Source of the DNA: Lachnospiraceae bacterium YSD2013
GTDB taxonomy: Bacteria; Bacillota; Clostridia; Lachnospirales; Lachnospiraceae
NCBI GenBank assembly: GCA_900100895.1
Contig: FMTX01000008.1
Location: 1-64,000 of the forward strand
Direction of reading: 5' to 3'
Length of the DNA stretch: 64,000 bases
Numbering within the stretch: the first letter of the stretch is position 1; each line of letters opens with the position of its first letter. The notes under the pieces are model-generated. The model was not told the DNA's origin and ran no database searches. It was given only the letters and a program-made list of their open reading frames with translations. The position numbers and the translations under genes were made by a program. Of the stretch, positions 25,441 through 38,176 are shown one piece after another.

Positions 25441-27340
25441 GCTGTTTCCTTAATCTCTGCTGCTCAAGGTACACTAACAATACCGAAACATCTGCCGGCG
25501 TAACTCCTGAAATTCTGGAAGCCTGTCCGATATTTAAAGGTTTAAACTGTTTCAATTTCTGTCTGGCTTCAAGTCTGAGGCTTAACACATCATCGTAATC
25601 AATATCTTCAGGAATTAGTTTCTTCTCTGTTTTCTTAAATTGTTCAACCTGATGCTTCTGTCTCTCTATGTATCCTTCATATTTAATATGAATACAAACC
25701 TGTTCAATTACAGCTTCCGGAAGAGAAGGTCTCTCCGGATCAATCTCAGCCAAAGCTTCATATGATAATTCGGGTCTGCACAAAAGCTCTGCAATTGAAG
25801 TACCTGTTTTAAGAGGCGAACTTCCAAACTTCTCCAAGAATTCCTGAATGTTCTTGGAAGCACCTACTGTAGTAGACTTAAGTCTTAAAACTTCCTCTTC
25901 AATCAATCTTTCTTTCTCAAGAGTTTTCTCGTAATCTTCGTCAGATACAAGTCCGACTTCATGACCAATCTTACGAAGTCTGAGGTCTGCATTATCCTGA
26001 CGCAAAAGAAGACGATACTCAGCCCTTGAAGTCATCATTCTATAGGGTTCCCTGTTGTCCTTGGTTACCAAATCATCAATAAGAACTCCTATATATGCCT
26101 GAGAACGGTCTAATATCACAGGTTCTCTTCTTAATAACTTCATAGAAGCATTGATACCTGCAATAATACCCTGAGCCGCTGCCTCTTCATAACCTGAACT
26201 TCCGTTAAACTGTCCGGCGCAGAACATACCGTTTATTTCCTTTAACTCAAGTGAAGGTAATAATTGATTAGGCTCAAGACAATCATATTCTATAGCGTAT
26301 GCGTTTCTTACAATCTTACAATTCTCAAGTCCCGGAACTGTTCTGTACATCTTAAGCTGAACATCTTCAGGCAAAGAAGAAGACATTCCGCCGACATACA
26401 TTTCATTGGTATAAAGACCTTCGGGTTCGATAAATACCTGATGTCTTTCTTTCTCCGCAAATTTCACAACTTTATCTTCTATTGAAGGACAATATCTGGG
26501 ACCGGTTCCCTCAATAATTCCTGCATAAATTGGAGAACGATCGAGGTTAGCACGAATAATCTTGTGTGTCTCTTCGTTAGTATAAGTAAGCCAGCAGGAA
26601 ATCTGATCTTTCTGAACAGACTCAGGATCTGTGGAATATGAAAAAGGTACAATTCTCTCATCACCAAACTGCTCTTCCATCTTGGAAAAATCGATGCTGC
26701 GCTTATCCATTCTTGCAGGTGTTCCTGTTTTAAATCTTCTAAGCTTTACACCGTTTTCGATTAAGTGAGCCGAAAGATTGTTGGCAGCCTGAAGTCCGGA
26801 AGGTCCTGTATAAGTAATTGCTTCACCACAAAGACAACGAGCTTTAAGATATGTACCCGTACAAAGAATAACTGCCTTGCACATATATGTGGTACCGGTA
26901 TAAGTAACTACACCTTTGACAGTTTTATCTTCTATAATCACATCACAAATTTCAGCCTGCTTAACTGTTAAATGCTTTTGATTCTCTAAAATTTTTCTCA
27001 TGGAACGCGAGTAATCGGCTTTATCGGCCTGAGCTCTCAAAGAATGAACAGCCGGACCCTTCGAAACGTTAAGCATCTTGGACTGTATAAAAGTCTTGTC
27101 GATATTCTTACCCATCTCTCCGCCGAGAGCATCAACTTCTCTCACAAGATGTCCTTTTGAAGATCCGCCGATGTTGGGATTACAGGGCATAAGTGCAATA
27201 CTGTCTATACTTACTGTAAAAACAACAGTTTCAAGACCCAAACGAGCGCAAGCCAAAGCAGCCTCGCAACCCGCGTGACCTGCACCGACTACACACACAT
27301 CTACATTTTCAACCCATTCGTTTCTGAAAGTCTCACTCAT
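25433..27340 (-). CDS. mnmG: tRNA uridine-5-carboxymethylaminomethyl modification enzyme MnmG
   Basis: A 635-residue FAD enzyme. It has the dinucleotide motif [14 protein letters not shown] near the N-terminus, the [22 protein letters not shown] block, [10 protein letters not shown] and the C-terminal helical domain that binds MnmE. With MnmE it modifies U34 of tRNAs reading NNA/NNG codons. The ATG at 27340 is preferred to a TTG at 27346, although the TTG cannot be excluded. It lies directly after mnmE and overlaps rsmG. Confidence 0.96.
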   Translation of the reverse strand: MSETFRNEWVENVDVCVVGAGHAGCEAALACARLGLETVVFTVSIDSIALMPCNPNIGGSSKGHLVREVDALGGEMGKNIDKTFIQSKMLNVSKGPAVHSLRAQADKADYSRSMRKILENQKHLTVKQAEICDVIIEDKTVKGVVTYTGTTYMCKAVILCTGTYLKARCLCGEAITYTGPSGLQAANNLSAHLIENGVKLRRFKTGTPARMDKRSIDFSKMEEQFGDERIVPFSYSTDPESVQKDQISCWLTYTNEETHKIIRANLDRSPIYAGIIEGTGPRYCPSIEDKVVKFAEKERHQVFIEPEGLYTNEMYVGGMSSSLPEDVQLKMYRTVPGLENCKIVRNAYAIEYDCLEPNQLLPSLELKEINGMFCAGQFNGSSGYEEAAAQGIIAGINASMKLLRREPVILDRSQAYIGVLIDDLVTKDNREPYRMMTSRAEYRLLLRQDNADLRLRKIGHEVGLVSDEDYEKTLEKERLIEEEVLRLKSTTVGASKNIQEFLEKFGSSPLKTGTSIAELLCRPELSYEALAEIDPERPSLPEAVIEQVCIHIKYEGYIERQKHQVEQFKKTEKKLIPEDIDYDDVLSLRLEARQKLKQFKPLNIGQASRISGVTPADVSVLLVYLEQQRLRKQHE

Positions 27341-27351
27341 AACCAATAAAC

Positions 27352-28734
27352 CTACTTACCCATACAAAACTTAGTAAATATTTCATTTACCAAATCATCA
27401 TCCACATCTTCACCGATAATTCTTCCGAGTGAAGAATATGCATTCATTAAATCTATTGAATAAAAATCTTCCGGAAGACCGTCGTTAATACTGTTAAGTA
27501 CCAGTTCATAAGAATTCTTGGCACTAAGTAATGCTTCGGCCTGCCTGATATTTGTAATATACATTTCGTCTTTGGAAGAAATCGTTCCTTCCATAAACAT
27601 TTCTTCAATCACTTTTTCAAGAGAATCAATACCGATGGATTCCTTGGCAGAAATCTCAAGTAATGCATATTCTCCCGAAAACTTTTTACGAATATCTTCT
27701 TTATCTATAATGCAGTCTTTATCAATCTTATTAAGAAGGACAATGACGTTTTTATTCTTGATTAAATCGATAATCTGCTCATCTTCTTCGGTTAACGGTC
27801 TTGTTCCGTCTAACATAAAAAGAATCAAATCCGCAGTATCGGCATATTTCTTGGCACGCTCAACTCCTATGTTTTCTACATAGTCTTCCGTATCTCTGAT
27901 ACCTGCAGTGTCATACAGATTCAAAGAAACATTTTTTAAAGTAACATGTTCTTCAATTGTATCTCTTGTAGTACCCTCAACATCTGTAACGATAGCTCGC
28001 TCGAATCCGAGTAGTACATTAAGTAATGAAGACTTACCTACGTTGGGCTTACCGACAATAACTGTATTAATACCTTCTTTGACAAATTTGCCTTTCTTGG
28101 AAGATTCGTACAAAGAAGTAACTTCTTTCAATAAATAACTAACTGTTTCTGTTAATCTCTCGGGATATCCGTCTAAACTTATATGTTCGGGATCGTCGAG
28201 AGCGGATTCGATAAAGGCTATTTCATAAATAGTCTTGTCTCTCAATTCTTTAATCTTTTCGTATAATCTTCCCTCAAGCTGGCGCAAACTGTTCTTAAGC
28301 GCAAGTTCGCTTTGAGAAGAAATAACATCCATTACTGCTTCGGCCTTAGATAAATCAATACGACCGTTTAGAAATGCTCTTTTTGTAAATTCACCGGGCT
28401 CGGCAAGTCTTGCACCGTTACTAAGTACAAGGTTCAAAATCTTCTTACATACCAAGATACCGCCGTGGCAATTTATTTCTACAACGTTTTCTCTGGTAAA
28501 AGAATTTGGCGCTTTCATAATTGATACCATTACTTCATCAATTATTTCATCACCGTCATAGATAAAACCATAGTGAATTGTATGCGAAGAAAAGGATAAG
28601 AGCTTCCTCTCTCCTTTTTTGGTCTTAAAAATCTTATCTGCAATTACAATCGAATCATCACCGCTTAATCTGATGATTCCTATTCCGCCTTCACTTAATG
28701 CAGTTGAAATGGCGGCTATGGTGTTATTATCCAT
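27352..28734 (-). CDS. mnmE: tRNA uridine-5-carboxymethylaminomethyl modification GTPase MnmE
   Basis: A 460-residue protein with the tetrahydrofolate-binding N-domain, helical domain and an inserted G domain. G1 is [10 protein letters not shown]3 is [13 protein letters not shown] and G4 is NKID. It ends with CMGK, the catalytic C-terminal CxGK. Length is normal. It acts with MnmG on tRNA wobble uridine. A terminator lies upstream at 28743-28783, so mnmE starts a new unit or is expressed by readthrough. Confidence 0.97.
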   Translation of the reverse strand: MDNNTIAAISTALSEGGIGIIRLSGDDSIVIADKIFKTKKGERKLLSFSSHTIHYGFIYDGDEIIDEVMVSIMKAPNSFTRENVVEINCHGGILVCKKILNLVLSNGARLAEPGEFTKRAFLNGRIDLSKAEAVMDVISSQSELALKNSLRQLEGRLYEKIKELRDKTIYEIAFIESALDDPEHISLDGYPERLTETVSYLLKEVTSLYESSKKGKFVKEGINTVIVGKPNVGKSSLLNVLLGFERAIVTDVEGTTRDTIEEHVTLKNVSLNLYDTAGIRDTEDYVENIGVERAKKYADTADLILFMLDGTRPLTEEDEQIIDLIKNKNVIVLLNKIDKDCIIDKEDIRKKFSGEYALLEISAKESIGIDSLEKVIEEMFMEGTISSKDEMYITNIRQAEALLSAKNSYELVLNSINDGLPEDFYSIDLMNAYSSLGRIIGEDVDDDLVNEIFTKFCMGK

Positions 28735-28742
28735 TACTTACC

Positions 28743-28783
28743 TTTAAAAATAGGGTGCCTCAAGCGAATAGCTTAAGACACCC
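28743..28783 (-). terminator. Terminator between khpB and mnmE
   Basis: Minus-strand stem GGGTGTCTTAAGC / GCTTGAGGCACCC (arms 28771-28783 and 28753-28765, one mismatch) followed by a T-rich tract. It should end the rpmH-to-khpB transcript. Confidence 0.8.
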
Positions 28784-28789
28784 CAATAA

Positions 28790-29413
28790 TTATTTCTTCA
28801 TTGTAACAACAACGTGTCTGTAAGGTTCTTCGCCTTCGCTGTGGGTGGTTACAAATTTGTCGTTCTGGAGAGCTGAATGAATTACTCTTCTTTCGTAAGG
28901 ATTCATAGGCTCCAAAGAAACGGACCTCTTTGTTCTCTTAACCTTGAAAGCCATGTTCTTTGCAAGATTTTCAAGTGTCTGTTTTCTTCTCTCACGGTAA
29001 TTTTCGGTATCAATCTTAACTCTGATGTAGCTTTCGCTCTCCTTATTTGCAACTAAGGAAGCAAGATACTGTAAAGAATCAAGTGTTGCACCTCTCTTAC
29101 CGATTAACAATCCCATGTCATCACCGGCTAAGTCGATGTCCATGTTGTTCTCGGTTTTATCAAAATTGATATTTACAACAGCTTCAATATTCATAGCAGC
29201 CAAAACATCATTCAAAAATGCTTTAACTCTGTCTTCTACGGAATTCTTAACTCTTGCCTTGATTACTGCGGGCTTGGACTTAAGTCCGAGGAAACCGGTT
29301 GAACCTTCCTCTACCACTTCATATTCCAATTTATCGCTTGTAACAGAAAGACTCTGGCATGCTTCTGTGATGGCATCATCTACTGTCTTGGCAGAAAACT
29401 CTTTAAAATCCAT
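28790..29413 (-). CDS. khpB: RNA-binding protein KhpB (Jag/EloR)
   Basis: A 207-residue protein with three parts: an N-terminal Jag-N domain (DFKEFSAKTVDDAI), a KH domain with the loop GKRGATLDSLQYL, and a C-terminal R3H domain (RRKQTLENLAKN...NPYERRVIHSALQ). KhpB binds RNA and influences cell elongation in other Firmicutes. The ATG at 29413 is chosen over the ATG at 29419 because GGGGG then lies 8 nt upstream rather than 2 nt. It follows yidC by 12 bp. Confidence 0.93.
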   Translation of the reverse strand: MDFKEFSAKTVDDAITEACQSLSVTSDKLEYEVVEEGSTGFLGLKSKPAVIKARVKNSVEDRVKAFLNDVLAAMNIEAVVNINFDKTENNMDIDLAGDDMGLLIGKRGATLDSLQYLASLVANKESESYIRVKIDTENYRERRKQTLENLAKNMAFKVKRTKRSVSLEPMNPYERRVIHSALQNDKFVTTHSEGEEPYRHVVVTMKK

Positions 29414-29425
29414 AATCATGTCCCC

Positions 29426-30754
29426 CTATTTATTGTTTCTTTCATTATACTCTCTGACCATGTTGGCTTTGGAAGCAAGCGAACCGGGCTTTGAAGCATT
29501 TTTATTCTTATAATCTACAGAATCTGAAGTAACTGCATCGATAGGCTTACCGTTTAACATAGCCTTCTGAGAAAGTGTCTTCTTATTTGAATCGTAGTTA
29601 TAGTTAACAGATTTTGTAGACTGAGTTGCTTTCTGAGCAAGCTTCTCGGGATCGATGCCTGCTTTTCTTAAACGGGCATTTCTCTTCTCTACATTTTTCT
29701 TAATCTCAGCATCAAGGTCAATCTTATCAATGTGCTTGTTGATGATAACCTGCTGAATACTTCTTACTACAGAACCGGCAATCCAGTAAAGACCCATACC
29801 TGCAGGAAGTGTGAAACAGAAAAATGCGGAAACAAGAGGCATAATCATCATACTCTTCTGCAAAGCAGCTGCCTGGTCGGGCTGGTCACTGTTCTTGTTA
29901 TTATTGTTACTACTGGGAGTAAGCTTAACGTTAATCCACTGAGTAACTGCAGACAAAACAGGAATCAAAATTGCTAAAATAATAATCAAATATGATTTGC
30001 TGGCCCATGCGGTAGTAATGGTATCTTTAGGTGAATAACCCATGTTAACACCAAGGAAATTGTTATAACCATTAAGGTTATCCATTGTAGTGTTGATTAC
30101 TCCGCTTAAATCAGAAAACTTTTCTGAAAGGGTAGCCCACTCTGTACTTGAAGCTCTGTTTAATACATCAATATATGTATTTTCAATAATTGATGTATCT
30201 CCGCCTGCAATAGCTTCAAACTGCTTGGTAAACATTGAAGCAGATTTAAATCCTTGTAAAACCTCGGTTGCACCTTCTTTAAGAACAAGCTTGCTTACAA
30301 GATCTGTAAACACATTCTTAACCATAGGTACATAAGCGGGAATAGCATAGATAACTCGATAAAGTGCAAAAAGAATAGGCATCTGGATAAGTAACTGAGC
30401 ACAGCTGCCGGTAGGAGAAACTCCGTACTTGGCATAAACTGCCTGAGTCTCCTGATTCATAGCCATCTGTGAATCCTGATCTTTTCTGTTTTTGTACTTT
30501 TTCTGAATTTCTTGAAGTTCAGGCTGCATCTTAGCCTGAAGCTTAGAAAACTTCTGCTGCTTAATGGTAAGAGGCAAAAGCAAAATATAAATTACAATTG
30601 TAAAAAGAATAATTGCAACGCCGACATTAGCGGAATTCTTCCAGGGAAGCCAATCAAGGAAAATAAAAATTCCGTTAAGAATAGGTCCCAAGATATATTT
30701 GGCAATCGGACCTAATATTTTACCCCCATATTGGGTTAAAACTACATATTCCAA
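29426..30754 (-). CDS. yidC: Membrane protein insertase YidC
   Basis: A 442-residue YidC/OxaA family protein. N-terminal hydrophobic segments are followed by the core region LLPLTIKQQKFSKLQAKMQPE and five helices in total, with the hydrophilic groove Arg expected in the first core helix region. The C-terminal tail (~100 residues) is basic and unstructured, useful for ribosome contact. It starts with TTG, supported by AGGAGG 8 nt upstream and no near alternative ATG. It inserts membrane proteins with SecYEG or alone. It has no N-terminal lipobox, unlike many Bacillus YidC. Confidence 0.95.
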   Translation of the reverse strand: MEYVVLTQYGGKILGPIAKYILGPILNGIFIFLDWLPWKNSANVGVAIILFTIVIYILLLPLTIKQQKFSKLQAKMQPELQEIQKKYKNRKDQDSQMAMNQETQAVYAKYGVSPTGSCAQLLIQMPILFALYRVIYAIPAYVPMVKNVFTDLVSKLVLKEGATEVLQGFKSASMFTKQFEAIAGGDTSIIENTYIDVLNRASSTEWATLSEKFSDLSGVINTTMDNLNGYNNFLGVNMGYSPKDTITTAWASKSYLIIILAILIPVLSAVTQWINVKLTPSSNNNNKNSDQPDQAAALQKSMMIMPLVSAFFCFTLPAGMGLYWIAGSVVRSIQQVIINKHIDKIDLDAEIKKNVEKRNARLRKAGIDPEKLAQKATQSTKSVNYNYDSNKKTLSQKAMLNGKPIDAVTSDSVDYKNKNASKPGSLASKANMVREYNERNNK

Positions 30755-30787
30755 ATTGATATCCTCCTGACTTACTAAAAGAGAATA

Positions 30788-30997
30788 TTAAGGTACGGGA
30801 TCGTAACCACCCTTTGATAAAGGATTACAACGAAGTATACGCCAAAACGCCAAAGCACCACCTTTAAGTGCCCCATATTTTTGCACAGCTTCAAGTCCGT
30901 ACTCAGAACATGTTGGATAATACGGACATTTGGTGGATTTCATGGGTGAAATATATTTTCTGTAAAATTTTATCAAAAATATTAATATTCTTTTCAT
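30788..30997 (-). CDS. yidD: Membrane protein insertion efficiency factor YidD
   Basis: A 69-residue protein of the YidD family, a small peripheral membrane protein. It has [29 protein letters not shown]-type content: PTCSEY, the CP and C-SEYG motifs and [15 protein letters not shown] at the C-terminus. It assists YidC-dependent insertion. It lies between rnpA (5 bp) and yidC, the conserved order. Confidence 0.95.
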   Translation of the reverse strand: MKRILIFLIKFYRKYISPMKSTKCPYYPTCSEYGLEAVQKYGALKGGALAFWRILRCNPLSKGGYDPVP

Positions 30998-31002
30998 AGT
31001 AG

Positions 31003-31341
31003 TTAACTGTGAATAATCGAATGAAGCTTTCCCAAGTGTAAAAGTGCACTCTCCGTTTCTTTATAAGAAATGCCTTTTGAAGTAACTCTTGCGACGACTA
31101 CGATGTTTAAACCACTATTAAACACAGCTTCCTGTAATCGATAACTTTCTTTGATTAACCTTTTAATACGATGTCTTACTACGCTGTTACCAACTTTCTT
31201 GGATACAGAAATTCCAAGATAATTCTTATCGGTGCCATTTTCCGTTACATACATGACAAGAAATTTGTTGGCGTAAGACTTACCTGTCTTGTAGACTTTT
31301 TGAAAGTCCAAATTACTTTTTAATGAATATGTATATTTCAT
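31003..31341 (-). CDS. rnpA: Ribonuclease P protein component
   Basis: A 112-residue basic protein with the RNR-type motif [21 protein letters not shown], the signature of RnpA. It binds RNase P RNA and aids 5' maturation of tRNAs. It lies between rpmH and yidD. A terminator hairpin directly downstream of rpmH must be read through to express it, so its level may be set by attenuation. Confidence 0.96.
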   Translation of the reverse strand: MKYTYSLKSNLDFQKVYKTGKSYANKFLVMYVTENGTDKNYLGISVSKKVGNSVVRHRIKRLIKESYRLQEAVFNSGLNIVVVARVTSKGISYKETESALLHLGKLHSIIHS

Positions 31342-31358
31342 CTCAAATAATCACATAG

Positions 31359-31383
31359 AAAAAAAGGCCACAAAACTGCGGCC
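31359..31383 (-). terminator. Attenuator/terminator between rpmH and rnpA
   Basis: Minus-strand hairpin GGCCGCA-GTTT-TGTGGCC (arms 31377-31383 and 31366-31372) followed by seven T. It touches the last base of the rpmH stop codon and precedes rnpA by 17 bp. It would reduce rnpA-yidD-yidC transcription relative to rpmH. Confidence 0.75.
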
Positions 31384-31517
31384 TAAGCTGATAATTTTTT
31401 TCTTCCCTTTGCTCTTCTGGAAGCTAAAACTTTTCTTCCGCCGGGAGTACTCATACGAGCTCTGAATCCATGAACTTTAGCATGTGATTTCTTCTTAGGC
31501 TGAAATGTCATCTTCAT
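31383..31517 (-). CDS. rpmH: 50S ribosomal protein L34
   Basis: A 44-residue, very basic protein that starts [18 protein letters not shown] and ends GRKKLSA, a full-length L34. SD AGGAGGTG lies 8 nt before the ATG at 31517. It is too short for common ORF cut-offs. It is the first gene of the leftward operon from oriC and has a near-consensus promoter at 31599-31627. Confidence 0.97.
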   Translation of the reverse strand: MKMTFQPKKKSHAKVHGFRARMSTPGGRKVLASRRAKGRKKLSA

Positions 31518-31598
31518 AAACGAACACCTCCTTACTGATAACCTTAAATAAATTTATAAATAAGGTAAATTATATTTTCACAGGAAAATAGCAATACG

Positions 31599-31627
31599 AT
31601 TATATTAAAAAGAAGTATATACGTCAA
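31599..31627 (-). promoter_or_regulatory. Promoter of rpmH operon
   Basis: Minus strand -35 TTGACG (31622-31627), 17 bp spacer, perfect -10 TATAAT (31599-31604). It lies about 82 bp upstream of the rpmH ATG and next to the DnaA-box cluster. Confidence 0.82.
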
Positions 31628-31720
31628 GAAAAACAACAAAAAATAAAATATAAAATTTTTAAAACCCTATATGATGTTTTTCACATATTTTGATACTACA
31701 AAATGTTGATTTTTACCAAA

Positions 31721-31962
31721 TGTGGATAAGTTGTGGATAAACCATATTTACATAATATTATCCACAAAAAGTGAATAAAGTGTGGATAACGTGTAAAAAA
31801 CATGTAAATAAAATTTAAAGAATGCCAATTTAAAGCCAAAAACTATATTTTTTTATGTTTAAAAAATTATCCACAGCAAATTAATTTTGGTATAATTGTA
31901 AGTGTAAAACTTAAAAAATTATCCACTAAAAGTGAATAAACTCATGTGGATATTGTGGATAA
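31721..31962. other. oriC: Replication origin oriC, upstream DnaA-box cluster
   Basis: Six perfect DnaA boxes TTATCCACA: minus-oriented at 31721-31729, 31732-31740, 31781-31789 and 31954-31962, plus-oriented at 31758-31766 and 31867-31875. One-mismatch copies lie at 31919-31927 and 31945-31953. The region is AT-rich and lies between rpmH and dnaA, where the incA/incB part of the Firmicutes bipartite origin is found. The stretch 31518-32037 has no gene; it holds this cluster and the rpmH and dnaA promoters. Confidence 0.95.
31888..31896 (+). promoter_or_regulatory. Putative autoregulated dnaA promoter (extended -10)
   Basis: TGGTATAAT on the plus strand (TATAAT 31891-31896). The place of the -35 is taken by a perfect DnaA box (31867-31875), so bound DnaA would block RNA polymerase. 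This fits the known autorepression of dnaA in other bacteria. The transcript leader would be about 140 nt. Confidence 0.6.
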
Positions 31963-32037
31963 ATAAACCAATTGAATTATTCCTGTCTTTAGAGTAAGAT
32001 TAAATAGATGTAGTTTTATGTTTTTTTGGAGAAATTT

Positions 32038-33393
32038 ATGCCTGAAATTATTGAGAAATGGGATTCTATAAAAGAAAAGATAAGAACCGAATTCGAACTG
32101 TCTGATGTTTCTTTTAATACCTGGATTTCTAACTTAAAAATCCATTCTGTTAAGGACAACACTGTTTACATTCTTATACCTTCCGACAACGCTCAACACT
32201 TGAATTACATTAATTCCAAATACAGTAATCCGTTTAAAGTAATCATTTCCGAGATGTTTAATAAGGAATATTCTATTTCTTTTATGCTTGAAAATGATTT
32301 ACCAAAGTCTGATTCCGTTAAATCTGTTGAGAAAAACGTTTATAACATTAATTCGGAAAACGCCAATCTTAATCCTAAGTACAAATTTGATACTTTCGTA
32401 GTAGGCAGCAACAACAAAATGGCACATGCTGCTTCTTTGGCTGTGGCCGAATCTCCCGGAACCGTTTATAACCCTCTTTATATTTATGGAGGAGCAGGTT
32501 TAGGTAAGACTCACTTAATGCATGCAATAGGACATTTCATTCTTGAACAGAATCCCGGAATGAAAGTTTTATATGTAACCAGTGAGCAATTTACAAATGA
32601 AGTAATTGAAACAGTCAGAAGCGGTAATGCAACAGCAATTACCAAACTTAGAGAGAAGTACAGAACCGTCGATGTATTAATGGTCGATGACGTGCAATTT
32701 ATAATAGGAAAGGATTCGACTCAGGAAGAATTCTTTAATACCTTCAATGCATTACATTCTACCGGTAAGCAGATAGTTCTTTCTTCAGATAAACCTCCTA
32801 AGAAAATGGAAACTCTGGAAGAAAGATTCCGTTCAAGATTCGAATGGGGACTTATTACAGATATTCAAGCTCCCGATTATGAAACAAGAATGGCAATTCT
32901 TATGAAGAATGCCGAAAATTGCGATCGTGAAATAAATAAAGAAGTTATTGAATATATAGCTACCAACATTAAATCAAACATTAGAGAACTTGAAGGTGCA
33001 TTCAATAAGATTGTTGCTTTTTCAAAGCTTAACAATGTAGAAATGAATCTTCAAAGAGCAGAAGAAGCTTTAAGAGATGTTATTTATCCGGATAAGCCTT
33101 TAAGAATAACTCCTTCTTATATATTGGAAGTAGTAGCCGAACATTTCGGAATTGATGTTGATTTACTTCTTTCAAATAAGAGAAGTAATGATATAGCTTA
33201 TCCAAGACAGATAGTTATGTATTTATGTGATGCTATGACAGATTCTTCTTTATCTGAAATAGGTAAGTTTTTAGGTGGTAAAGATCATTCCACAGTTATT
33301 CACGGAGTTAAAAAAATAGCTTCCGATATTAAGAAAAACCCCGATCTGGCATCTAAAATCGAAGTTTTAAAAAGTAAAATATCCCCTAATTAA
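32038..33393 (+). CDS. dnaA: Chromosomal replication initiator protein DnaA
   Basis: A 451-residue DnaA with N-terminal domain I, a variable linker, AAA+ domain with Walker A GGAGLGKT (151-158), Walker B VDDVQFI and a C-terminal DnaA-box binding domain with signature KDHSTVIHGVKKI. The ATG at 32038 is used; a TTG 12 nt upstream is part of the SD TTGGAG and is unlikely. It binds the DnaA boxes on both sides of the gene and opens the origin. Confidence 0.97.
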   Translation: MPEIIEKWDSIKEKIRTEFELSDVSFNTWISNLKIHSVKDNTVYILIPSDNAQHLNYINSKYSNPFKVIISEMFNKEYSISFMLENDLPKSDSVKSVEKNVYNINSENANLNPKYKFDTFVVGSNNKMAHAASLAVAESPGTVYNPLYIYGGAGLGKTHLMHAIGHFILEQNPGMKVLYVTSEQFTNEVIETVRSGNATAITKLREKYRTVDVLMVDDVQFIIGKDSTQEEFFNTFNALHSTGKQIVLSSDKPPKKMETLEERFRSRFEWGLITDIQAPDYETRMAILMKNAENCDREINKEVIEYIATNIKSNIRELEGAFNKIVAFSKLNNVEMNLQRAEEALRDVIYPDKPLRITPSYILEVVAEHFGIDVDLLLSNKRSNDIAYPRQIVMYLCDAMTDSSLSEIGKFLGGKDHSTVIHGVKKIASDIKKNPDLASKIEVLKSKISPN

Positions 33394-33425
33394 TCAACAT
33401 TTATTTCACAACTGATGTTAATTGA

Positions 33426-33434
33426 TGTGGATAA
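33426..33434 (-). promoter_or_regulatory. DnaA box downstream of dnaA
   Basis: A perfect TTATCCACA in minus orientation, 33 bp after the dnaA stop. It belongs to the second half of the bipartite origin, in the 262-bp dnaA-dnaN intergenic region. Confidence 0.85.
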
Positions 33435-33558
33435 GAATTTTGCTTAATTTTTCGAATAATTTGTATTGTTGATAAAGGTCGTTTTATTAACAGCTTATTA
33501 AAAATTTTAAACATAATTATCATCCTGAAATTTGTTTAATTTAAAGCTTTTAAAGACC

Positions 33559-33620
33559 TTTTCCACCAATCCACAGCCCCTATTACTAATACTGTTAAAT
33601 TAAAAAATAATATATAATAA
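33559..33620 (+). other. Candidate origin unwinding element (DnaA-trio/BUS-like) and AT-rich DUE
   Basis: Two tandem degenerate DnaA boxes (33559-33567 and 33567-33575, two mismatches each) are followed by a GC-rich GCCCC (33576-33580). A tract CTATTACTAATACTGTTA (33580-33597) comes next, which reads as repeated 3'-[G/A]A[T]-5' trios on the complementary strand. An almost pure A/T stretch (33596-33622) follows. This order (boxes, GC spacer, trios, AT-rich) is that of the basal unwinding system described for Bacillus. Two of six trios deviate. Confidence 0.6.
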
Positions 33621-33655
33621 AAAAGCAAAAATTTTTTGCGAAGGGAGTTATACAC

Positions 33656-34762
33656 ATGAAAATCATTTGTTCAAAGGGTAATCTCCTTAACGGAGTAAAT
33701 ATTGTTTCAAAAGCAGTTCCTGCTAAGACTTCAATGTCTATATTACAGTGTATTCTTGTTAAAGCAGATAAAGGTACTATTACATTAACAGGTAATGACG
33801 GTGAACTTGGAATTGAAACAATTATAGAAGGTCAGATTATTGATGAAGGAACAGTAGCTCTTGATGCAAAATTCTTTTCTGAAATAGTAAGAAAGCTTCC
33901 TGACAGCGAAGTAACAATAGATGTTGAAAACAATTTTGTTACTAAGATTACTTGTGAAAATTCAAAGTTTAATCTTATGGGTAAAGACGGAGAAGATTTT
34001 ACTGCATTACCTAAGATTAACAAGACAGATAATATTATTTTAAGTGAGCTTTCTTTAAGAGAAATAATCAGACAGACTATTTTCTGTCTTGCCGAAAATA
34101 ACGCCAATCATATGATGAACTCAGAACTTTTCCACATTAAGGATGATGTTTTGAAAGTAGTTGCACTTGACGGTTACAGAATCGGTTACAGAAAGATTAA
34201 TTTAAAGAATACTTATCCCGAGACCAAAGTTATTATTCCCGGCAAGACTTTAAATGAAATCAGCAGAATCCTTAACGGTGATGCAAATAAAGACGTAGTT
34301 ATTTATTTTGAAAAGAATCATGTTCTTTTTGAACTTGAAAATACAACAGTTGTATCCAGAGTAGTTGAAGGCCAGTACTTTAACTATGAACAGATGTTAA
34401 ACAGCGATTACGAAACAAAGATTAACATCGGTACCAAGGATCTTTACGAAGCAATCGACAGAGGTACTTTACTATTAAGAGAAGGTGAAGTTAAGCCTAT
34501 CGTCATGGAAGTTAAAGACAGTAACTTAAATATTTCAATTAAAACCATGGTTGGTAACATGAATGAAAATATTTCATGTGAAAAGAGCGGTAAAGATATT
34601 GATATTGCTTTCAGACCTAAGTTCTTCCTTGATGTATTAAAGGTTCTTGATGAAGAAAAAATCGATTTATATATGATTAATGCAAAGAGTCCCTGCATTA
34701 TAAGAGATGAAGGCGATAATTATATATACTTTATTTTACCTGTTAACTTTATAAAGGAATAA
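33656..34762 (+). CDS. dnaN: DNA polymerase III beta subunit (sliding clamp)
   Basis: A 368-residue DnaN with three clamp folds; it begins MKIICSKGNLLNGVNIVSKA and ends with the FILPVNF-type C-terminal (YFILPVNFIKE) typical of the family. It forms a ring on DNA and tethers polymerase. SD GGGAG lies upstream, after a short A/T hairpin at 33625-33639. It is followed by yaaA within 2 bp. Confidence 0.97.
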   Translation: MKIICSKGNLLNGVNIVSKAVPAKTSMSILQCILVKADKGTITLTGNDGELGIETIIEGQIIDEGTVALDAKFFSEIVRKLPDSEVTIDVENNFVTKITCENSKFNLMGKDGEDFTALPKINKTDNIILSELSLREIIRQTIFCLAENNANHMMNSELFHIKDDVLKVVALDGYRIGYRKINLKNTYPETKVIIPGKTLNEISRILNGDANKDVVIYFEKNHVLFELENTTVVSRVVEGQYFNYEQMLNSDYETKINIGTKDLYEAIDRGTLLLREGEVKPIVMEVKDSNLNISIKTMVGNMNENISCEKSGKDIDIAFRPKFFLDVLKVLDEEKIDLYMINAKSPCIIRDEGDNYIYFILPVNFIKE

Positions 34763-34764
34763 GA

Positions 34765-34974
34765 ATGGAAATTATTAATTTAAGAGAAGAATATATCAAG
34801 CTTGGCCAGGCACTTAAAGCAGCAGGATATGTTGAAGACGGTGTTGAGGCCAAGATTGAAATTACTTCCGGTAATGTTCTTGTAAACGGTGAAGTTGATA
34901 CAAGACGCGGAAGAAAACTTTATGACGGAGATGTTGTAACCTTCAACGGTAAACAGATTCAGATTAAAAAATAA
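34765..34974 (+). CDS. yaaA: S4-domain RNA-binding protein YaaA
   Basis: A 69-residue S4 domain protein with the RNA-binding core LGQALKAAGYVEDGVEAK and NGEVDTRRGRKLYDGD. It sits between dnaN and recF as in Bacillus and many Clostridia. It may act in ribosome assembly; the true role is not firmly known. It lies 2 bp from dnaN and 1 bp from recF, so all three are coupled. Confidence 0.93.
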   Translation: MEIINLREEYIKLGQALKAAGYVEDGVEAKIEITSGNVLVNGEVDTRRGRKLYDGDVVTFNGKQIQIKK

Positions 34975-34975
34975 T

Positions 34976-38142
<3,167 letters not shown>

Positions 38143-38176
38143 TTTATGTAACAAATTTAAGTAATCAGGAGTAAGA

